Made by a program: the position numbers and the translations under genes. Source: Oegoconia quadripuncta (taxonomy: Eukaryota > Arthropoda > Insecta > Lepidoptera > Autostichidae). From it: a stretch of 64,000 bases of DNA. Shown one piece after another: positions 34,671 to 44,702 of the stretch. Location: assembly GCA_949316235.1 (NCBI GenBank), contig OX438760.1, positions 4,094,501 through 4,158,500 of the forward strand, given 5' to 3'. The stretch's first letter is position 1. Each line of letters begins with the position of its first letter. A model generated the notes under the pieces. The model searched no databases. It saw only the letters and a program-made list of their open reading frames with translations, and was not told the origin of the DNA.

Positions 34671-35789
34671 CATTGTCTGCTTGTTATCGGAGTGTCACAT
34701 ATTCTTGAAGCATTCTCATTTCGATTGACAGCACAGATAATAGTAAGTAGTAAGAGAAAAGTCATAAATATTGTAAATAGGTTTGTACGCTATAAGTTAG
34801 ATTAGTTATAACTGTATGTAATATTATAACTAATAATGTTTAAATCTTTGTTTGAATTAACAAATGTGTAGTTTCAGATTTATAGTGTTTTTGTTGTTAA
34901 TTGTTTCTATTTCGTTCTTAGAGTTGTTTGAAAAATAATAAAATGTTTGTTTATAACTTTTGTTTTTTTTTTTAATCTTACCGTCCTACTAATCTATATG
35001 ATAACAGTTTTTTTTTTATATACAGGGTGACATTTAGCGCGCTAACAGCGCTGTAACAATTGCTACAGCACATGCTGAGATGGAGTCCATTTTTGACATC
35101 ACACTGCACTCACCGCATTTCAAAATCTGTTTCTGTATATTGTGATAATTTTCTTGTTTTTATTAATATTGTTGTTGCTATAGTGTGGCGTCAAATAAAT
35201 ATATGTCTATGTCTATTTAATTAGTTCTTTTTATCAAAATATATGCATTTATACTCTAAATTTATTTATTTATATTATAATAATAAACTAAATTTATATT
35301 ATATTATAAATGGTAGATAGTACAGGTTAGCATTTGACCTCAAGATAATGCTCAAGATGAAAGCATGTTCCACCGGAACCCTCAGCTTATTGAGGGACGG
35401 ATCTTATCGCTAACAGCCGGTAACCAGAAAGCTAATAACATTTTTTTTTTATTTATTCAAGAAACCAACAGCTTTCTTAATAGTAGGTACAATTTAACAA
35501 GTAATTCATAAATATAGCCAATAACAGGTTTCGATATATTACTTCACATTAATACTCTTTATTATTTGAATAGTTCCATGATTTTAAAGTGACTTTTTAG
35601 CAGAAGCATAACAACTTACAAGAAAATGTTAACCAATTGTGCCCTTCAGTATTGTAATTGCTTGCCTGTGAGGTTAACATTATTAAAAAATCAATTTAAA
35701 AAAAGTTTTTTTAGGAAAGTTGTTTGTAATGATGAGTACCTACATGTACCTTTTGGTATCAAGAACCAATTAAAAGTTTTTGAATTTGA
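34671..35789. other. Intergenic stretch, nothing recognised
   Basis: Poly(T)/poly(A) tracts at about 34964-34974 and 35437-35450 and decayed LINE-like tails; no coding potential. Confidence 0.4.
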
Positions 35790-36358
35790 ATTCGTGTAAT
35801 TGCCATAAACTGGTGACGCCACTCTTCATTACGAACAACATTCCTCAAGAAACCATAGTCGCAGTCGATCAAAAAATTTTCGATTAACCATTCTGAAACT
35901 ACCTTCAGTATGGAAGACCAACAATTGTCGATTTTTTTTTATGCTAAATGGGTTGGTACTTGACCTCAATCACACCTGATGTTAAGTGACGATGAAGCCG
36001 AAGGTGGAAGCGTACTGACCCGGAAACCCCCAACACATTTGGGGGACTAGCTATCTTATCTCTGACAACGGGAACACAACAATGCTATTAATATTGCTGC
36101 TTGGCGGCAGATTTAGATAAGATGGTGGTATCTAACCAGGCGGACATTTAAAATGCCCTACCACCAACCAAACCGAGTACTTAAATATGTACCCCGCTGG
36201 GGATCGAACCCGCGACCTCCGAATCGTAAACCCAATGTTATTTACATTGAGCCACGGAGACGGATTCAATTGGGCTATGGTTTCTAGTGGAAAGTTGATC
36301 GTAATCATGAGTGGACTGACATGTAAACAGGAATTATACGAATGACATTTCACCCAAT
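35790..36358 (+). mobile_element. MITE-D split by a SINE-B
   Basis: MITE-D sequence runs from ATTCGTGTAATTGCCATAAA to about ACAATTGTCGATT (35931) and resumes at 36265 with CAATTGGGCTATGGTTTC, ending TACGAATGACATTTCACC. The SINE-B in between must be the younger insertion. Confidence 0.75.
35932..36264 (-). repeat. SINE-B, full length, inside MITE-D
   Basis: The minus strand starts CCGTCTCCGTGGCTCAATGT, with box B GGTCGCGGGTTCGATCCCC and a 3' A-run at the left edge. Confidence 0.85.
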
Positions 36359-36499
36359 ATAAAGTGTATAGTTACCAACTCGTATTCATATTGATCTATG
36401 TGTTGCTAATATAAATTATTGTTAGTACCTATAGATATATATAGTTAATAGGTCGCCCTGAAAATTAATGGGGGAGGCCTATGTTTAGTAGTCGATATT

Positions 36500-37275
36500 T
36501 ATTTATTTATTATTATTATTAGGAGCCCATACTGTCCCACTGCTGGGCAAAGGCCTCCCTCCTCTCTCTCCACGGCTCTCTATTGCAGGCCTCCTCCGAC
36601 CAGTTGGTTAGGAACTTATCCAACTCATCCCTCCATCTCCTTTTCGGTCTGCCGCGACGCCTTCTTTCTAATGGTGGGCTCCAGGTGGTGGCGATTTTGA
36701 CCCACATATCGTCTGGCATGCGACAAACATGGCCCGCCCAGTCCCACTTCAGCTTGGCGGCCATTGTGGCTATGTCAGCAACAAGGGTCTTAAGGTCTTA
36801 GCATATGTGACGGGTAATTTCTCGGACGGAACGGAGACGGGAAGGGTATGGTTCCTAACGTGAAAGTGGTTTTAAAACATACGTACAGTGACGGTGTTCA
36901 ACGACGGTGTTCGTGCTAGTGCTGCAACCATATTTCAGCACAAAATGTTCGATTTTACTTTTGAAGAACTAGCAATGGTTGCCGTAGCATTAGATGAAGA
37001 AGATGCCATAACGATGTTTTTTCTATTGCCGTCCCGTTCCGCCCGTGTTTCTCGCCACGTGTATTTTATTGCTATGTTTTCAAATGCAACGATGTCAAAA
37101 AATCGTCCCGTTCCGTCCGGCACGAGAATAAACACGTCACGTATGCTAAGACCTTTAGAGCGAAGTGTAGTGTTTCGGACGCGATCGGTCAGTTTAACAT
37201 TTAGTACACTGCGCTCCATGGCTCGTTGGCAAACCTTGAGGCTGGACCTTTGGGCTTCTGTCAAAGACCAATAGT
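36500..37275 (-). mobile_element. LINE ORF2 C-terminus split by a MITE
   Basis: Two minus-strand pieces form one reading frame when the MITE (36793-37154) and one TTA copy are left out. The first (to 37155) reads KVCQRAMERSVLNVKLTDRV and RNTTLRSK. The second reads AAKLKWDWAGHVCRM, RGRPKRRWRDELDKF and FAQQWDSMGS before the stop at 36519. This is a typical non-LTR reverse transcriptase C-terminal region. The 3' end borders an (ATT)n tract at about 36495-36520. 5'-truncated and dead. Confidence 0.85.
36793..37154 (+). mobile_element. PIF/Harbinger-type MITE, 362 bp
   Basis: Ends are inverted: AGGTCTTAGCATATGTGACG left, CGTCACGTATGCTAAGACCT right. It is flanked by direct TTA copies (36790-36792 and 37155-37157), the target duplication typical of PIF/Harbinger. 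A second copy is at 61101-61454. The plus strand encodes an N-terminal-like piece, FTFEELAMVAVALDEED, reminiscent of the acidic start of Harbinger transposases. It is probably an internal deletion derivative of an autonomous element. Confidence 0.85.
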
Positions 37276-37677
37276 GGTCGATATGATGATGAATAATAGC
37301 AAAACGATAGAAAGTTTATGCACATTTATGTACGTACCTATTGTTCCTATATCTATTATTTATGATGATGGATTGGATTGGATAAGACTTTTGTTAAGAA
37401 TTGCACGAATTCAATTTCACACTGTATATAATTTTCGGATATGTAATCGCGTTTTATCGAAGTTGTACCCTTATCAGTAATTCTGCGCGGCTCTCACACT
37501 CAGTGTTGTTGTAGTAACCGCAAGAAAACTACGTTTAGGTGAGTACCTATTGATTACAATTAATTCCAATACAGATTACTAGCCCCGCCCCAACTTCGAA
37601 ATGGTGCAACTACTACAATAATATGCACGTGAACCTTCCGGAAGAAATTCTGTAATATAATAGTGAAAACCGTATAA
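37276..37677. other. Intergenic stretch
   Basis: A short MITE-D end (GCACGAATTCAATTTCACACTGTAT) at about 37402-37428; nothing else recognised. Confidence 0.4.
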
Positions 37678-38180
37678 TACGAGGGCGACATGAAAAACTA
37701 AACAAACTAGCAGGTTATTAGTTTTATTATATCTTTTCAAAATAGGTAGCATCCATTCACATCAATACAGCGCTGCATCCGATGGAACCACTGGGAAAAG
37801 CACTTTGCCCACTCGTCCTTAGGTCTTCGACGGCCTTTTGAAACGCAGCCACTGCTTCTTCATCGACGTCCATAAAACGTTTCCTCGAAGTTTTTCTTTT
37901 ATTTTCGGGAATAAATAAAAATCGCCAGCTGCGAGGTCGGCGCTATACGGCGGGTGACCCAATAATTCCACATCAGTCTCCAAATATCGTCGTCGTTTCT
38001 CCCGAACTTTTACCAAGACAAGTGGCAACTAATTGTTAGTGTACCCTCTGCAGCAACTGTTTTTCGATCCTCTAAAACAATTGTTATGTAATGACCTGTC
38101 CTTATAACTTATACTCATTAAACAAGTTGTAAACAGTGGCACGAGAAGGGGCTTCATCGTGAAAGGCCAATCGAAGTCTA

Positions 38181-38653
38181 TCTGGGGGCACGGCCGTGCC
38201 CCCACCAAGTCGAGCAAAAAAGCGTCACGGCCGTACCATCCTTTTCTCGAAGCAATTCAGACCATTTTCGACCCCCTGTAACTTCGTTGTGGATAAAAAT
38301 AGAAGACTGAAATTTTCAGTAACTATGCAGGCATTGTAAAGACACGTATATTTAAAATTTCATTCAATTTGAACCAGTATTTTTAAGAATTATAAGGGGT
38401 CAAATTTCTTAATTTTGTCAGTCACTGACTCACCGATCATCAAAATTCTAAGGCACTTCTAGCAGACCTAGAAGCTTCAAATTTGGAATATAAGTAGTGT
38501 TTGGTGTATGAATCAAGGAAAAACTAAAAAATCTAGAAAAGACAGCAAAGAAAATTAAGCCCATACAGCCAAGTCTTCAGTTAATTAAATTTTTCAATAT
38601 TTTATTTTACGGCAATTATTATTATTGCGTGCGAAGCCGCGGGTTTAAGCTAG
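38181..38653 (+). mobile_element. Helitron, 473 bp, non-autonomous
   Basis: Starts TCTGGGGGCACGGCCGTGCC after an A and ends GCGAAGCCGCGGGTTTAAGCTAG before a T. Its end matches the Helitron-like family at 63778 (GAAGCTAG|T). It lies exactly at the 5' boundary of the next Helitron-type element, whose own start (TCCCATATAAATATAGGCGC) follows at once. Confidence 0.75.
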
Positions 38654-39226
38654 TCCCATATAAATATAGGCGCATGGTAGTGCCCCTGCCAAATCGAGCA
38701 AAAAATGGGTATTCCGGTGATGAAAACACGTGTATTAAATTATTTATTAATGCAAAAAACGTACCAACGTGCGTATTCGTACTTATTACGAGTGCGTAAG
38801 GTTGTATAATTATATACCACGCGCTGCGATGCTAGCGAGTGAGAGCGGGCCGTTACTACGCGCTGCGCGGTGCTAGCGCGAGGGCGCGGGGCGGGGACAG
38901 TGGCGGGGCGCGCGGAAAGGTGAATATCGCCGAGCGAGCAGCAGCCGCGCTCATACGCGCGAGCGACCCAATGCTGTTCGGATGTGCCCAGAATTCTTAC
39001 CTATAAGTTTGCGATTTTCATTGATAATTTCGATTGCTATATTAGTTTGACGACTAAAGGCTACTCTCATTGGTTTACTGATATTATTTGCTTACAATTT
39101 GGACGTTGTTCGGATAAATAAATTAAATATTGATACTTTAAGTACCTAAGTATTTATAAATTTCTTATTATCTAATCGTATTTCTGCATAAAAATAACTT
39201 TGCAATCTAACTTGTAGGTAGTCGCA

Positions 39227-39460
39227 ATGGATTCAGTAATACTGTATGTGAATGATCAGCCTTGTCCACACTGGGTTGTTCCTATACCTGGTGATGGTTC
39301 GTGTTTATTTCATTCTTTGTCATTCTCTATGTATGGGAATATTGAGTCGTCGTATGATATTAGACTTGCTATAATCGAGTATGTGGTAGCACATTGGGAT
39401 GAGTTACAAGTGTATACTTGTGACGAGCATGGAGACACCTACATTAACGCTAATTTGTAA
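39227..39460 (+). pseudogene. OTU-like cysteine protease fragment of a Helitron
   Basis: 77 residues from an ATG in good context (GTCGCAATGG). VPIPGDGSCLFHSLSFSMYG matches the OTU family signature with the catalytic Asp-Gly-x-Cys at about residues 24-27. IRLAIIEYVVAHWDE resembles the helix that follows. The catalytic His segment expected further C-terminal is absent because the frame stops after YINANL, so it is a truncated domain. OTU domains are known in some autonomous Helitron/Helentron proteins, which fits the helicase fragment directly downstream. Probably not a functional protease. Confidence 0.75.
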
Positions 39461-39772
39461 TGCACTGATGGATATCGGTTCTACAGTATTCACATCCGGT
39501 CAAGCTTACGTGGCACTTTCGAGAGTTACAAGTCTGGGCGGTTTACATCTAATTAATGTCGACTTTGGAAGTGTTAAAGCGCAGGAATCCTCAATTACAG
39601 ACTAAGAAGCATTTACCGTCCAGATTTGTCAAAAATTGTAACATCAAAGCCTCCCAGAAAAACCCATAGAGACAGGGAGTGGGCTCTTAGAAAAACTGTA
39701 GCTGAAGCTCAAGAAGTAGTACCGGAAAAGAGAAAACGGAAGGCTACCTACAAAAATAAGAAAAGTTCATAA
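39399..39772 (+). pseudogene. Helitron helicase C-terminal fragment
   Basis: The frame around 39462-39600 reads TSGQAYVALSRVTSLGGLHL, the conserved PIF1/Helitron helicase motif near the C-terminus, followed by LINVDFGSVKAQ. A small deletion near 39595-39602 shifts the frame; it continues as LRSIYRPDLSK and a basic tail (PEKRKRKATYKNKKSS) to a stop at 39770. A diverged second copy of the tail follows (39773-39889). Everything between OTU and this motif (Rep and most of the helicase) has been lost. Confidence 0.8.
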
Positions 39773-39889
39773 GTCAGAGAGAGGGCTTTAAGAAAATTCG
39801 TTGCTGGTAGATATACATATATACAATAAGTAGAAGGTACCGAAAAGGAAAAAAGTAGAACTGTCTACAAAATACAAAAAGAAATGAGA

Positions 39890-40582
39890 TCCCATCAAAA
39901 ACAATACTTGTCAAAAAAACCAAGTCTCGCAACTCAGTTGTTCTGCGGTAAAAAGTTGTGAGATCCATGTAATACCAAGTCGGTTGTTAATTTATTCAGT
40001 CTCTACTTAAGCGACTTTCTGTCTTAATACGTCCAGTCTCTAAGACCACGATCGTGGTCCATAACAATTGAAAATCAATTGTGTCTGGAATCTCCGTACT
40101 CGAAGCATTAAGTTGTTACGTAATAATTAACAGCATCTTATAGTGACGCATATCAATATTAAAATTCTTTAATGTTTTATATAAATATATTGAGACTTGG
40201 CCATCGCCTGAAAATACGTGTAAATTCAATCGCCTGAAAACACATGTAAATTCAATTATTTAGTGCGATGGCCAAGTCTCGATATATTTATATAAAACAT
40301 TAAAGAATTTTAATATTGATATGCGTCACTATAAGATGCTGTTAATTATTACGTAACAACTTAATGCTTCGAGTACGGAGATTCCAGACACAATTGATTT
40401 TCAATTGTTATGGACCACGATCGTGGTCTTAGAGACTGGACGTATTAAGACAGAAAGTCGCTTAAGTAGAGACTGAATAAATTAACAACCGACTTGGTAT
40501 TACATGGATCTCACAACTTTTTACCGCAGAACAACTGAGTTGCGAGACTTGGTTTTTTTGACAAGTATTGTTTTTGATGGGA
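39890..40582. repeat. Near-perfect inverted repeat, 318-bp arms
   Basis: The left arm, 39890-40207, starts TCCCATCAAAAACAATACTT; the right arm, 40265-40582, ends AAGTATTGTTTTTGATGGGA. In my reading the arms differ at one position (TTGAGAC against GTCTCGA). The 57-base spacer holds two copies of a 26-mer with CGCCTGAAAA and GTGTAAATTCAAT. The right arm is the element's own 3' end; the left arm is an inverted duplicate of it. Near identity points to a recent event or to repair by pairing. Confidence 0.95.
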
Positions 40583-40813
40583 TCATAACTTTCTTGTTGA
40601 CTTAAATGACATCGAAAATCATTGCACGAAAATTTTCTCGCGTGAAATTCATGCTGACGTCACACAGACAATTTTCAATTTGCCGCCAAATCGTAAAACA
40701 TACACAGTAATATTGGCAAAGAGTACCATTTTCAAAATTTAAACTTATTTTTTTAATATATCGTTTAAAAGTGGGCAGTGGTCGTTCTAAAAATTTTTAG
40801 TGTTGCCCTCGTA

Positions 40814-41544
40814 ATAAAACAAAATGAAAGGTATTTAATCATCACAAAAAAACATAGGCATACATGAAATCGTGAATTAAAATATTGTGATGAATGAGTA
40901 AGGATTAAGCAGTGTTACTGGTTTTCAGTCCCCCCCAGCAGAGTCGTTACTGCCACCAAAGAAAGAATGGGCAACTTTTCAATCGCTATCAAATTTTTCA
41001 TGCTTAGACGAGACTCCGGGCTGTGTAGAAATTGAGAGGGTTGCCCACAAGACATTCCATACAAAATTTCAAGCCCAATTTTTTCGAAATGAATAGACCG
41101 ATTCTAATGAAGTTTATACGTATAAGCAGGATATATAGATCTAAAATGTTAGTAGAAATATATTGCATTTTACAAACTTACAATGCTCTAATTTAGTAAA
41201 TAATCGAAAATATTATCTACAAAATTTTTGGATTATTACATGCTTTATGCTTAGAAAGTTTCATTAGAATCGGTTTATTCATTTCGAAAAATTTGGTCTT
41301 GAACGTTTGTATGATAAACTTAATTAAAATATAACAAAGAGGCCCCGTCTATCAGCGCCATCTAACCAGCCTGAACTATTTTACTACGCGATCAGAAAAT
41401 CGCCCATTAAACAAAAAATTTAAATATTACCACACAATTATTATTATGAAAATTCGCATAGCTTTGAGCAACTACACGCTTTTACAAGCGTTTTATTTTA
41501 TACTATTAGACAGAGAGAAAGAGAGAGAGAATTTTTTTTCTATA
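40814..41544. repeat. Intergenic stretch with repeat M
   Basis: Repeat M (matching 22918-23060) occupies about 41035-41300. An inverted partner of its CGAAATGAATAGACCGATT block is seen at 41263-41292, so the element has foldback character. The rest is unassigned. Confidence 0.5.
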
Positions 41545-41790
41545 ATTAACTGGATACACCATTGACCACAATCTCGCCTGATGGAAAGTCATGATGTGGT
41601 TGAAGATGAAGCACGTGATCTCAGTAAATGCCTATTCACTCTGCTCTTGAAGATGCCAACGTTGTAGGATTCAGGAAAGACTGACGCCGGAAGGGAGTTC
41701 CATGCCTTGGCTGTTCGGATGATGAATGAAGAGTCGAAGAGATATATATCTTCGTCGTGTGTGATGCACTTTACTTGTAAAGTAAGACCT
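41545..41790 (-). mobile_element. LINE ORF2 C-terminal fragment (family 4)
   Basis: The plus strand reads TGATGGAAAGTCATGATGTG, TCAGGAAAGACTGACGCCGG and TTCCATGCCTTGGCTGTTCG, the inverted ORF2 end also at 52700-53065 and 60650-61020. Encodes AWNSLPASVFPESYNVGIF-like sequence on the minus strand. Confidence 0.75.
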
Positions 41791-42023
41791 TGCTATCCTT
41801 ATTTTTGTTAGTCCTATTTTTCTCAATATTATAATTTGGAACCTAACCCATTACCTAAGTTGCGGCGCTATCTCAAGTGATTTCTTCCAAGTAATCAAAA
41901 ACTTGCTCGATGCGTGGTCGAAGAAAACAGATTCGGAAAAACGAATTTCAGGAGACAGGACTTACAATTAGCCGTAATTGCGCTACATTAGTTAATGTGT
42001 TATATAATTTATGTGCAGCCATC

Positions 42024-44616
42024 ATGTCTCTGGTCGCCAAAGCCTTCGAGTCGAGCAAGATCGTTCCCGACGTCATCCCGACGCCACCCACCATCACAAT
42101 TCAAGTGAGTATATCATCATTAACGTCAATTAATCATTAGCCTTACGCGTTCCCACTTTTCTGGCACAGCCTCCTTCCATTGGGAGAGGGTATGGGCGAT
42201 TATCGACCACGCAGGCTCAATGCGGATTGGTGGATTTGTGTCGGACTAGTGGCCGCCAGACAGTCAGTGTTTTTAAGCAGCCTCTGTGGGCCACCGACTT
42301 GGCTTAACGACGGCCTTCAATGGAAAGCAACCGGGACCGACTGTTTAACGTGTCCTCCGAAACACGGAAACCGCCTCCGTGGCTCAATGTAAACAACACA
42401 GTATTTAGCAGGTACTAGGTTTGGTAGGTGGTAGGGCATATTAAATGTCCGCCTGGCTAGCTACCACCATCTTATCTAAATCTGCCGCCAAACAGCAAAG
42501 TTAATAGCATTGTTGTGTTCCGGTTGTCAGAGATAAGATAGCCAGTCCCCCAAATAGGATGGGGTTTCCGGGTCAGTACGCTACCACCTTCGGGCTCATC
42601 TTCACATAACATCAGGTGTGATTGAAGTCAAGTGCTAACCCGTTGTGGATAAAAAAAATGTATAAAATAATCTTATAGCAGAAATCCAAATAAATACTTT
42701 CTTTCTTTCTTCTTTCAATGAGGGCGCCATTGGACGGAATAAACTCTCGTAATTAATATTTGCACACCATTGACAATTGGTAGAGAATGACGGCATGAAA
42801 TTGTTAATGATATCTCTTTGTAAACCCTTACTCTGGCAAATAAATAAATCATTCGTTATTCACTCATAGGCTAGGTACCTACTTATTCCTCACAATAGTT
42901 ACATAACACTTGTTGCGGTTCGCTATCACAAATTTGCCGGCTACTTATGCGATAATATTTATTTATATTTTCATAATGATGATTGATTGTTTCGGACATT
43001 TGTTTGTATCGTGATAACGTGACTGGGGAGAGTGCGAACATGAACGAAATCCACTAAATTTTGACAGATTATTCAGTTTTGTATATCAAACTATACCACA
43101 CATTATCACATAATTGCAATGATGTGACCTACTGTTAGTGGTTAGACACTGATTGCTATACCGACAGGTCGTAGGTTCGAATCTACTTATATGTTTTGTA
43201 TGATGAATACGGACACATGTGGGAAATATGAATGGTTTCATTTATAAAAATTATGACAATCTTTACAAAAAAAAAATGTTTTAAATCAATCGATATTATC
43301 CAATCGACTTCAGATTGATATTAGGAAATCCTCCAGTTTAGCGAAAAACTTTCATCGATTTTCTTTCCCCATATCACTATTCGCTGAATAATTCTATACA
43401 AATCAATCTCAACACAATCCAAACATAATATGGAGCAGATTAAATAGTGTCAATTAAATAACCACGCAATAACTAATTTGGCGCTTGTGTTGCAAATCAA
43501 GAGTATCAAATATCACTTCCAATTACGATCGATCAGGATTTCAAGAGAAAATCTGCTGTTTGGTGTAGGGGTTACAAACGTGACCTCTACAAGGTTCGAC
43601 TCCCGCTTGGCGTATGTTTATATGATGAATCTTGTCCCAGTAGCATATCGTTTGTCGCGCGCGACTTAGAACTGAAAGTGGGATAGTTGTATATTTCGTC
43701 CAAGCGAATGAGCAGGATAAATATAATCTCGCGCGACATTTACCTACCGCGCCTGTAATGCTACAAGTGCTGATATGTCTACCCGAATTATGGATGTTTA
43801 CATTTATAATATGTTCTATATTTCCAAAAAAAAAATACACCTCTGGTATCTATAATACTAGCCTAGTTGCTAAGTCTGGAACTAGATGGCGCTGTATGTC
43901 AAAGGATATTATTTATTCATTATTACGATGCTGCATTTCGTCTAAATCCGATTCATTGTTAAACTTGCACCGGCTTTAATCTTTGGGTTTATAGTATAGT
44001 ACTGTATTAATATTATTAATAAATCGATCTTGAGACTGAGATCGCGTCTGTCTCAATGCTATTTTTTTGATACTATTTTAATATGCAACAAATTTTCAAG
44101 CGTCAACTTAAGGTCATCTCAATCTTGAGAACTGTATAGCCCGACATCGCATGAATCGAGACCATTATTTTGTCAATTACATACATTAATTTTCAAATTA
44201 AATTATATGAAAGTGCAAATTATTTTGTGCTAGATGACTATTTCATAATTATATAACACATTTCATAAATTTACTAATTGTCAGTGCAACGTGCAATATC
44301 AACAGATTGTGAAAATAATTAATACATACTTAAGTAAATAAATCCGAAATCACGCCATCAAGGCTACGCCTGATATCGGTCACGTATGACATAACCGGTT
44401 AACAGAAGATAAAACCAGTTTAAATAGGTAAAATTATCCAAATATTGGTAGGTACCTACCAGAGTTCTCCGGACCAAGGCGAGCTGGCATCTCTAAATAA
44501 TCGTAGGAAATTCTGACGTCTGGTTTCGATTTCATGCAAATATACCCCAAAAGAAAGTTTGTCAAAGAGCTGTTTTCTTTTTTTGAAATCCTACATTAGG
44601 TGTTTAATGGCATTGT

Positions 44617-44702
<86 letters not shown>

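Larger units (their letters stand above)
38654..40582 (+). mobile_element. Helitron-type element with OTU and helicase fragments
   Basis: The start is TCCCATATAAATATAGG, the end TTTTTGATGGGA; joining the flanks (A at 38180, T at 40583) restores the mariner reading frame, so the boundaries are well supported. A very GC-rich promoter-like stretch (38815-38990) precedes an OTU open frame and a helicase C-terminal fragment. The last 318 bases are present as an inverted copy at 39890. The 3' end lacks a classic CTRR but shows short inverted termini (TCCCAT), as reported for the Helentron/Helitron2 type. Type assignment is an inference. Confidence 0.75.
37680..40811 (-). mobile_element. Mariner remnant with large nested insertion
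   Basis: Ends CGAGGGCGACATGAAAAAC (left) and, inverted, CGAGGGCAACACTAAAAAT (right) are flanked by TA at 37678-37679 and 40812-40813. On the minus strand the transposase N-terminus reads MNFTRENFRAMIF near 40650. After the nested DNA is removed, QQESY is followed in frame by RLRLAFHDEAPSRATVYN (about 38110-38180). An internal deletion and frameshifts then lead to the C-terminus HPPYSADLAAGDFYLFPKIK (37880-37960), with the catalytic-region Asp of the PYSPDLAP motif. Inactive. Confidence 0.85.

Noticed and set aside
36888..37274. 128-residue frame as a novel acidic protein gene
   Set aside because: It spans a Harbinger-type MITE and runs into LINE antisense sequence; a second MITE copy at 61 kb has the same frame start.
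37728..38217. Two minus-strand frames as separate host genes
   Set aside because: They are the C-terminal and N-terminal pieces of one deleted mariner transposase.
41910..42023. Upstream in-frame Met extending PEBP-1 by 38 residues
   Set aside because: The extension is basic and unlike any PEBP; the internal ATG gives the usual family N-terminus and length.
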